From DATKMP01 sp035541775 (GTDB lineage: Bacteria; Bacteroidota; Ignavibacteria; UBA10030), in the NCBI GenBank assembly GCA_035541775.1, contig DATKMP010000096.1, positions 1-12,116 of the forward strand: a DNA stretch of 12,116 nucleotides, read 5' to 3'. The notes beneath the pieces are model-generated. The model was not told the origin of the DNA. It made no database searches and was given only the letters and a program-made list of their open reading frames with translations. A program made the translations under genes and the position numbers. Positions 8,246 through 12,116 of the stretch are shown in pieces (position 1 is the first letter of the stretch; each line of letters begins with the position of its first letter).

Positions 8246-8860
8246 TTATTTGTCCTTTTTCTGCCTTGCGTTTGTATAGATCCATTTCGATAGATAAATC
8301 ACTATGGCAATCACCACGACCACCGTAATAATTTTTCCATACGCTTCCAGATAATATTGAATGTGGTGCCAATTGTCGCCCAGCGATTTGCCGGCAAAGA
8401 TCAAAAGAAAATTCCATGCGGCAGAACTGACAAGTGAGAGTAAAATCGTTTTCCAAAGCGATAGCTGCGACATTCCGACAAAGAACGAAACCACAGCGCG
8501 TGTTCCCGATAAAAACCGGTTCGCAACGACAATGCCATATCCGTATTTTTTGAACCATCCCTCGACGATATAAATTTGTTCATACGGAAGAAATTTTATT
8601 TTTCGCGATTCGACCATCCGAGCCCCAAACCACTTTCCAACACCGTACATCGTAATAAAGCCGGCAGTACTGGCGACCGTCGATCCAATAAACAAAATGC
8701 CAAAATTTACTTTTCCCAGGGCAATGGTTGATGCGGTGGCAACAAGAACTACATCGCTAGGAAATGGCGGAAAAATATTTTCGATGTATGCAACTCCTGC
8801 TGCAATACAATATATCCACAGTGGATTAAAGGACGATAGGTTATGTAAAAATGATTCCAT
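8246..8860 (-). CDS. DedA-family (VTT/SNARE-associated) membrane protein
   Basis: DedA proteins are inner-membrane proteins with re-entrant helices. Some members are known to translocate undecaprenyl phosphate or other phospholipids. The 204-residue protein has the usual size. Conserved parts are visible: E27 followed by IFPPFPSD (29-36), the glycine-rich helix GFITMYGVGKWFG (67-79), NRFLSGTRAVVSFFVGM (114-130) with the conserved Arg residues, and a C-terminal helix (about 175-190) before a basic tail. ATG 8860 lies 6 nt after the ispF stop with no evident ribosome-binding site. The stop is directly followed by the PAP2 start. Adjacency to a PAP2 phosphatase fits a shared role in recycling a lipid carrier (inference). 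Confidence 0.92.
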   Translation of the reverse strand: MESFLHNLSSFNPLWIYCIAAGVAYIENIFPPFPSDVVLVATASTIALGKVNFGILFIGSTVASTAGFITMYGVGKWFGARMVESRKIKFLPYEQIYIVEGWFKKYGYGIVVANRFLSGTRAVVSFFVGMSQLSLWKTILLSLVSSAAWNFLLIFAGKSLGDNWHHIQYYLEAYGKIITVVVVIAIVIYLSKWIYTNARQKKDK

Positions 8861-8866
8861 AAAATA

Positions 8867-9388
8867 TTATTCTATCGGACATTGAAGCGAAGCGACAGCA
8901 AATGCAGCGCATCCCTCTCCGCGTCCGATGGTTCCAAGTTTTTCGTTTGTTGTTGCTTTGATAGAAATTTGATGAATGTGTAACTCGGCCACGCGTGCGA
9001 TGTTTTGCCGCATTTCTTCTATGTACGGCGCGATTTTCGGCTGTTCCAGAACGAGGGTCGAATCAATATTGGTGATACTGCAATGGGCTTGTTTAAGGAG
9101 TGCAGCGACATGTTCCAATAATTTTAAACTGGATATGCCGCGATAGCGTTCGTCGGTGTCGGGAAAATGCTTGCCAATATCTCCTAAGGCGACGGCGCCA
9201 AGCAGCGCATCACAAATTGCATGAAGAAGCACATCCGCATCCGAATGCCCGAGCAATCCTTTCGTGGACGGAATATCGACACCGCCCAGAATAAGTTTTC
9301 GATTTTCCGTTAACGGATGAATATCATAACCAAAACCAGTCCGAGTAACGTGCGTGGGTTGCAACAACTCGTGTTTTGTCGATTTCAT
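8867..9388 (-). CDS. ispF: 2-C-methyl-D-erythritol 2,4-cyclodiphosphate synthase
   Basis: IspF converts CDP-methylerythritol 2-phosphate to the 2,4-cyclodiphosphate plus CMP in the non-mevalonate isoprenoid pathway; the family enzyme is a homotrimer with a divalent metal. The 173-residue protein has the metal ligands D22 and H24 (GFGYDIH) and H56 (GHSDADVLLH, 47-56), the DIGKHFPDTD segment and the C-terminal signature ATTNEKLGTIGRGEG. It carries about 15 extra N-terminal residues relative to E. coli IspF. ATG 9388 is strongly supported by GAGGTG at 9394-9399, 5 nt upstream, and overlaps the acylphosphatase stop by 4 nt (ATGA). No ispD is visible in the window, so the common ispD-ispF pairing is absent here. 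Confidence 0.96.
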   Translation of the reverse strand: MKSTKHELLQPTHVTRTGFGYDIHPLTENRKLILGGVDIPSTKGLLGHSDADVLLHAICDALLGAVALGDIGKHFPDTDERYRGISSLKLLEHVAALLKQAHCSITNIDSTLVLEQPKIAPYIEEMRQNIARVAELHIHQISIKATTNEKLGTIGRGEGCAAFAVASLQCPIE

Positions 9389-9660
9389 TCTATCACCTCA
9401 AAGCCATACGATGAATCGTCTGGAGTAAGCCATTGAACATTTACCGCTGTTATATGTGCATGCCTCGGGCCGATTCGAACTGCTTGCAGCAACTCTTCTA
9501 CCATTCCCTGTTCGCCTTGCGCTTCAATTTCAACTTCTCCAGTATAAAGATTTTTTACAAATCCATCGATGTTAAGGCGTTGCGCTTGATGGACAACAAA
9601 ATACCGAAATCCGACTCCTTGCACAACACCTTGCACAAGCATATGAGCTCTTACTTTCAT
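9385..9660 (-). CDS. acyP: Acylphosphatase
   Basis: Acylphosphatases hydrolyse acyl phosphates such as acetyl phosphate and carbamoyl phosphate in the cytoplasm. The 91-residue protein has the typical size and the signature GVVQGVGFRYF (11-21) with catalytic R19, and GFVKN (33-37) with catalytic N37. These match the Arg/Asn pair of the family. ATG 9660 gives the expected N-terminus but has no ribosome-binding site. A possible promoter (9672-9700) would put transcription only a few bases before it. An internal ATG at 9642 would leave 85 residues and an intact signature, so it cannot be ruled out. Open frame further upstream runs into tRNA-Leu and is not coding. It is first in the seven-gene cluster and overlaps ispF by 4 nt. 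Confidence 0.93.
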   Translation of the reverse strand: MKVRAHMLVQGVVQGVGFRYFVVHQAQRLNIDGFVKNLYTGEVEIEAQGEQGMVEELLQAVRIGPRHAHITAVNVQWLTPDDSSYGFEVIE

Positions 9661-9671
9661 AGCTGAAGGAA

Positions 9672-9700
9672 AAAATACGGCGAATGAACACGAAATGCAA
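9672..9700 (-). promoter_or_regulatory. Possible promoter of the acylphosphatase-ispF cluster
   Basis: The minus strand reads TTGCAT (9700-9695), a 17-nt spacer and TATTTT (9677-9672). Match to consensus is modest (3/6 and 4/6). The location is right: between the tRNA terminator (9711-9740) and the first gene of the cluster. Initiation would fall near 9665, leaving an almost leaderless mRNA. Low confidence. Confidence 0.3.
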
Positions 9701-9710
9701 TGCTGTACAG

Positions 9711-9740
9711 AAAAAAGGACGAATGATCTTCCGTCCTTTT
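9711..9740 (-). terminator. Intrinsic terminator after tRNA-Leu
   Basis: On the minus strand AAAAGGACG (9740-9732) pairs with CGTCCTTTT (9721-9713) around a 10-nt loop. The T tract runs to 9711. It begins two bases after the 3' end of tRNA-Leu, so it ends the tRNA transcript. On the plus strand the hairpin is followed only by the four stem T bases, making it less likely to work in that direction. Confidence 0.85.
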
Positions 9741-9741
9741 G

Positions 9742-9825
9742 TGCGGAAGGCGGGACTTGAACCCGCATGCCCTTTCGAGCGCCACCCCCTCAAGATGGTG
9801 TGTCTGCCAGTTCCACCACTCCCGC
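9742..9825 (-). tRNA. tRNA-Leu (anticodon GAG)
   Basis: An 84-nt class II cloverleaf can be built. The acceptor is GCGGGAG/CTTCCGC with one G-U pair, the D stem GTG/CAC, and the anticodon stem CCATC/GGTGG around loop TTGAGGG, giving anticodon GAG (9791-9789), which reads CUC/CUU leucine codons. The long variable arm has a GCTC-GAAA-GGGC hairpin, typical of Leu, and the T stem is GCGGG/CCCGC with loop TTCAAGT. The discriminator is A. CCA is not encoded (next bases are CAA), so a CCA-adding enzyme is needed. Confidence 0.95.
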
Positions 9826-9832
9826 AGAGTTG

Positions 9833-9904
9833 TGAGCGTGGATGGAATCGAACCATCGACCCTTTGCTTAAAAGGCAAATGCTCTACCCCTGAGCTACAC
9901 GCTC
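9833..9904 (-). tRNA. tRNA-Lys (anticodon TTT)
   Basis: A 72-nt cloverleaf is fully paired: acceptor GAGCGTG/CACGCTC, D stem GCTC/GAGC, anticodon stem TTTGC/GCAAA with loop CTTTTAA (anticodon TTT at 9872-9870, lysine), T stem GATGG/CCATC with loop TTCGATT, and discriminator A. CCA is not encoded. It lies 7 nt upstream of tRNA-Leu and is certainly cotranscribed with it. Confidence 0.96.
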
Positions 9905-9915
9905 AACTCGTAACC

Positions 9916-9944
9916 AATATAATCAATGATTGCTAAAAATCCAA
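9916..9944 (-). promoter_or_regulatory. Probable promoter of the tRNA-Lys/tRNA-Leu unit
   Basis: The minus strand carries TTGGAT (9944-9939), a 17-nt spacer and TATATT (9921-9916). The -10 lies 11 nt before the mature 5' end of tRNA-Lys, giving a leader of only about 4 nt, reasonable for a tRNA promoter. The same TTG plus TATATT pattern with a 17-nt spacer occurs upstream of rimP. Confidence 0.5.
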
Positions 9945-9953
9945 CAAACAGTT

Positions 9954-10229
9954 TTAGGAATGCGATTCCGAATTTGCAGGCGTTTGTTCATCGGACGATT
10001 TTTTACGGAATAAAATTGCGAGGGGAACAACAACACAGTACCCGAGTACCAACAAAATTGGTGCAACTACTAACGGCATCGCACCATCCCATGGCTCCTG
10101 CGAAAGAGCGAGATAGCCCAACACCAGCAACAAGAGTCCGGCACCAAAAATTTGGTAATTCGTTTTGGTGAACGGGAGCGATCCGAGAATCGATTTCGTT
10201 TTAGTTTTTTTTTCTTCTACACGTGCCAT
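9954..10229 (-). CDS. Small two-helix membrane protein, DUF3098-like
   Basis: The 91-residue protein has a basic, charged N-terminus (about 1-14), then LPFTKTNYQIFGAG leading into a first hydrophobic helix (about 27-44). A short loop SQEPWDG (43-49) and a second helix (about 52-74, APILLVLGYCVVVPLAIL) follow, then RKK and a hydrophilic tail. The PF-x-K-x-NY entry, two-helix layout and AP-LL-LGY helix recall the DUF3098-type proteins of Bacteroidota and relatives; this is from memory, and the biochemical function is unknown. ATG 10229 is well supported by GGAG at 10235-10238, 5 nt upstream. Codons 5-8 contain an A9 run. It lies just downstream of the hairpin-terminator RNA and upstream of the tRNA pair, suggesting expression by readthrough or from an unseen promoter. 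Confidence 0.8.
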   Translation of the reverse strand: MARVEEKKTKTKSILGSLPFTKTNYQIFGAGLLLLVLGYLALSQEPWDGAMPLVVAPILLVLGYCVVVPLAILFRKKSSDEQTPANSESHS

Positions 10230-10252
10230 ATATACTCCAAACCATCAACAAG

Positions 10253-10284
10253 AAAAAGCCCGATGTCGGGGGGAACACCGGGCT
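10253..10284 (-). terminator. Intrinsic terminator between lolD and the small membrane-protein gene
   Basis: On the minus strand AGCCCG (10284-10279) pairs with CGGGCT (10262-10257), then a 1x1 mismatch and three inner pairs (TGT/ACA) enclose the loop TCCCCCCG. Four more T follow (10256-10253), making a run of five with the last stem base. It serves as the 3' end of the RNA predicted here and may also stop lolD readthrough. It ends 23 nt before the ATG of the small membrane-protein gene, so it could be a leader attenuator. Confidence 0.8.
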
Positions 10285-10336
10285 CGACCGCTTTTATGAA
10301 CGCTGGTCAGGGGAGGAACCAACGTTCCGGTCGAGC
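10253..10336 (-). ncRNA. Candidate structured small RNA or leader RNA with two C-rich loops
   Basis: About 84 nt lie between a near-consensus promoter and an intrinsic terminator. Hairpin 1 has a perfect 9-bp stem, GCTCGACCG/CGGTCGAGC in plus-strand notation (10282-10290 with 10328-10336). It continues, after a 7-nt one-sided bulge (10291-10297), into GAACG/CGTTC and, past a C/A mismatch, TGGT/ACCA. Its minus-strand loop is UCCUCCCCUG (10317-10308). Hairpin 2 is the terminator with loop UCCCCCCG (10274-10267). The two stems share three bases (10282-10284), so complete versions compete slightly. No family was recognised. It may be a free small RNA or a 5' leader regulating the gene at 9954-10229. 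CUCC/CCUCC in loop 1 is complementary to Shine-Dalgarno sequences, including that gene's own GGAG. Confidence 0.6.
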
Positions 10337-10339
10337 GTT

Positions 10340-10368
10340 ATTTTAGAGAGATTTTTTTTTAATGTCAA
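10340..10368 (-). promoter_or_regulatory. Near-consensus sigma-70-type promoter for the small RNA/leader
   Basis: The minus strand has a perfect -35 TTGACA (10368-10363), exactly 17 nt of spacer containing an A9 tract, and -10 TAAAAT (10345-10340, 5/6 match). Initiation would fall near 10336-10332, at the first bases of the 9-bp stem. This is the best promoter match found in the window. Confidence 0.75.
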
Positions 10369-10385
10369 GTTTCTTTTTTTATTTT

Positions 10386-11081
10386 TTAAATTTTTCTTTC
10401 GTGATGTAATTTGCCCTCCGTCAAGCGCAATACGCGTGATGCTCTTCGCGTTAAATCCGGATTATGCGTTGCAACGATGAACGTAATTCCAAAATCTTCG
10501 CTCAACTGCACTAATAATTTATGAAGCGCAAATCCATGTTCTTCATCTAAATTTCCAGATGGTTCGTCGGCAAGAATAAGCTGTGGATTATTCATCAACG
10601 CACGCGCAACGGCAACGCGCTGCTGTTCGCCGCCGGAAAGCGCATTCGGTTTGTGATCCATTCGTGCGCTCAATCCGACTTGCTGCAGCAACATTGCCCC
10701 TCTTCGCGAAACTTCTCGAATTATTTTTCCAGAAATCAATGCCGGAATGCAAACATTTTCCAGCGCAGAAAATTCCGGTAAAAGATGATGAAACTGAAAC
10801 ACAAATCCCATCACTTGATTGCGAAAAGCCGCAAGCGCTTCTTCGTTCATCGTAGAATAATCCCGTCCATCGACACGAACATGACCGCTTGTCGCACGAT
10901 CTAATCCGCCGAGAATATGCAATAACGTACTTTTGCCGGAACCCGACGGGCCCACTACAACGACAAATTCGCCGCGCTTTAATTCCACATCGGCGCCTTT
11001 GAGCACTGGCAAAACACTTTCTGTACCGGTACGATATTCTTTCCAGATATTTTCGCCTGATAAAATAATTTCTCGTTTCAT
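10386..11081 (-). CDS. lolD: LolD-type ABC transporter ATP-binding protein
   Basis: This is the cytoplasmic ATPase of a lipoprotein-releasing (LolCDE-like) exporter. From ATG 11081 the 231-residue protein has Walker A GPSGSGKST (44-52), Q-loop Q96, signature LSGGEQQR (148-155), Walker B LILADEP (168-174) and H-loop H206. The LPEFSALENV segment after the Q-loop and the SGNLD end of Walker B are typical of the LolD/MacB group. A GTG three codons upstream (11090) is possible, but AAGGTG is better spaced for the ATG, which overlaps the permease stop (TAATG). Identity as LolD rather than a MacB- or FtsE-like ATPase rests on pairing with the LolC/E-like permease and on length. Confidence 0.9.
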   Translation of the reverse strand: MKREIILSGENIWKEYRTGTESVLPVLKGADVELKRGEFVVVVGPSGSGKSTLLHILGGLDRATSGHVRVDGRDYSTMNEEALAAFRNQVMGFVFQFHHLLPEFSALENVCIPALISGKIIREVSRRGAMLLQQVGLSARMDHKPNALSGGEQQRVAVARALMNNPQLILADEPSGNLDEEHGFALHKLLVQLSEDFGITFIVATHNPDLTRRASRVLRLTEGKLHHERKI

Positions 11082-12116
11082 TATTCCCACCTTATCGCTT
11101 CTACAGGATTAAGTTTTGCTGCCCGCTTTGCCGGATAGCGTGAAGCAATCGCACACAACAAAATTGCCGCCAAAGCTATTACAAATACATCGGTCATTCG
11201 TACTTCGACTGGAATGGCCGAAATGATATACACCGTCGGATCTAATGGAAACCAATGATAGTGATATTGACAATATACGATTACAAGTCCCAGCATCATT
11301 CCGAGAATAATTCCGGCAAGTCCAATAAAAAATCCTTGATAGAAAAATATTCGTTTCACTTGGTCATTCGTTGCACCCATGGATTTCATGATTCCGATAT
11401 CGCGAGTTTTTTCAATGACTGTCATCGTCAATGATCCGAGGAGATTAAACGATGCGACGGCGATGATGAGGCACAGTACGATATACGCGCCCCATCGTTC
11501 GAGTTTCATAACAGAATACAATTCTTTATGCAAATCGTACCAAGAAAGGATTTGAAATTGATTTCCTAATTTTTTAGATAACGATGCTCGCACATTTTCC
11601 GTTTGGTCGACTTGTTCACACCGAATATCGATTCCATCGATTTGTCCTGGTTTGTTGAACAGTGACTGCCCGCTTTCAAGACTCGTGAACGCATAATACG
11701 AATCGTAATCTTTATTGTTCGATTCGTAAATACCCATGATGCGATAGCGGCGAATAAACGGCAGTCCCATTTGCATCACCGATAATTCTGCGCCTGCAGG
11801 GCTGACTAAGGCAATCGTATCGCCGATGACAACGCCAAGCCGGTCTGCCAGTACCATTCCTATGACGATATTATTTTGTTTTTCGTTTCCTAAATTAAGT
11901 TCGCCTAAAACAATTCTCTCGTTGACACCGGATACTTGTGTCACTTTGGATGATTCCAGCGAACGAATATTCACCACACGATTGACATTTTTTGAAACGA
12001 TGAGCGCTTTCCCGGCAACAAATCGCGAATATGCTTTTACGTCTTTCTGTGCATCGAGCGCAGAAAGCAAGCGAGCGTAGGTTGCACTATCCGGCGGCGT
12101 TGTCCATTCGATTCGC
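11081..12116 (-). CDS. LolC/LolE-type lipoprotein-releasing permease, N-terminus beyond window edge
   Basis: This is the inner-membrane subunit partnering LolD. The frame is open to the window edge; 344 residues are visible and the first membrane helix and true start lie outside. The visible N-terminal part is a MacB_PCD-like periplasmic domain (VLGELN, IVIGMVLADRLGVVIGDTI, RYRIMGIYESNNKDYDSYYAF). A C-terminal FtsX domain follows, with three hydrophobic helices and the conserved EKTRDIGIMKSMGATNDQV coupling segment. The YIISAIPVEV loop and RYPAKRAAKLNPVEAIRWE end fit LolC/E-type proteins well. Whether it is LolC, LolE or a single hybrid permease cannot be told from this fragment. Its stop overlaps the lolD start by one base. 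Confidence 0.92.
   Translation of the reverse strand, partial: RIEWTTPPDSATYARLLSALDAQKDVKAYSRFVAGKALIVSKNVNRVVNIRSLESSKVTQVSGVNERIVLGELNLGNEKQNNIVIGMVLADRLGVVIGDTIALVSPAGAELSVMQMGLPFIRRYRIMGIYESNNKDYDSYYAFTSLESGQSLFNKPGQIDGIDIRCEQVDQTENVRASLSKKLGNQFQILSWYDLHKELYSVMKLERWGAYIVLCLIIAVASFNLLGSLTMTVIEKTRDIGIMKSMGATNDQVKRIFFYQGFFIGLAGIILGMMLGLVIVYCQYHYHWFPLDPTVYIISAIPVEVRMTDVFVIALAAILLCAIASRYPAKRAAKLNPVEAIRWE

Noticed and set aside
9657..9893. Short open frames across the tRNA genes on both strands.
   Set aside because: They are translations of tRNA-Leu and tRNA-Lys, a common false gene call.
9923..9957. CTAAAA/TTTTAG inverted repeat after the small membrane-protein gene as a terminator.
   Set aside because: The stem is only AT-rich, the loop is long and no T run follows.
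10302..10330. Plus-strand CTGGTCAGG, three bases, then GGAA, resembling the core of bacterial SRP RNA (ffs).
   Set aside because: The 3' half of the SRP core (AGCAGCC) is missing, the bases flanking the would-be GGAA tetraloop do not pair, and promoter and terminator both support the minus strand. A covariance-model search for SRP RNA on both strands would settle it.
10328..10360. Plus-strand hairpin followed by T9 as a possible plus-strand terminator.
   Set aside because: Fifteen bases separate the stem from the T run, no plus-strand gene precedes it, and the region reads better as a minus-strand promoter spacer.
1..12116. Mobile elements, CRISPR arrays, phage genes or defence systems.
   Set aside because: No transposase, integrase, repeat array or attachment-like duplication was seen. 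The genes are housekeeping and envelope functions on one strand.

Overview
The window is about 12.1 kb of ordinary chromosome from a Gram-negative bacterium. Every supported gene lies on the minus strand, so the biological order runs from high to low coordinates. Lnt, which acylates outer-membrane-type lipoproteins, and a LolD/LolC-E type lipoprotein exporter point to a two-membrane cell. The small two-helix membrane protein at 9954-10229 resembles, from memory, the DUF3098-like proteins of the Bacteroidota/Ignavibacteriota/Chlorobi (FCB) side of the tree. I infer an FCB-group or neighbouring lineage with low-to-moderate confidence; nothing in the window fixes the species. No transposon, prophage, CRISPR array or obvious horizontally acquired island was seen.

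Layout in transcription order: (1) 12116-10386 holds the end of a LolC/LolE-type permease and its ATPase LolD, joined by a TAATG overlap. (2) 10368-10253 is an intergenic block with a near-consensus sigma-70-type promoter (TTGACA, 17-bp spacer, TAAAAT), a GC-rich two-hairpin RNA and an intrinsic terminator. It lies just upstream of the small membrane-protein gene (10229-9954). (3) 9944-9711 is a tRNA unit with promoter, tRNA-Lys(UUU), tRNA-Leu(GAG) and terminator. (4) 9660-4225 is a tightly packed seven-gene cluster: acylphosphatase, ispF, a DedA-family protein, a PAP2 phosphatase, lnt, a threonine aldolase and a LOG-family protein. Most junctions overlap or nearly touch. (5) 4185-1 has a promoter and a terminator hairpin in front of rimP, followed by nusA and the 5' three-quarters of infB, the widely conserved rimP-nusA-infB transcription/translation operon.

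Functionally the seven-gene cluster leans to lipid-carrier and envelope work: IspF makes an isoprenoid precursor, PAP2 enzymes can dephosphorylate undecaprenyl-PP, DedA proteins are implicated in moving undecaprenyl phosphate across the membrane, and Lnt finishes lipoproteins that a Lol exporter removes. The most unusual points are the promoter-hairpin-terminator RNA locus with two C-rich loops, and the intrinsic-terminator hairpin between the likely promoter and start codon of rimP. No gap between genes exceeds 300 bases.
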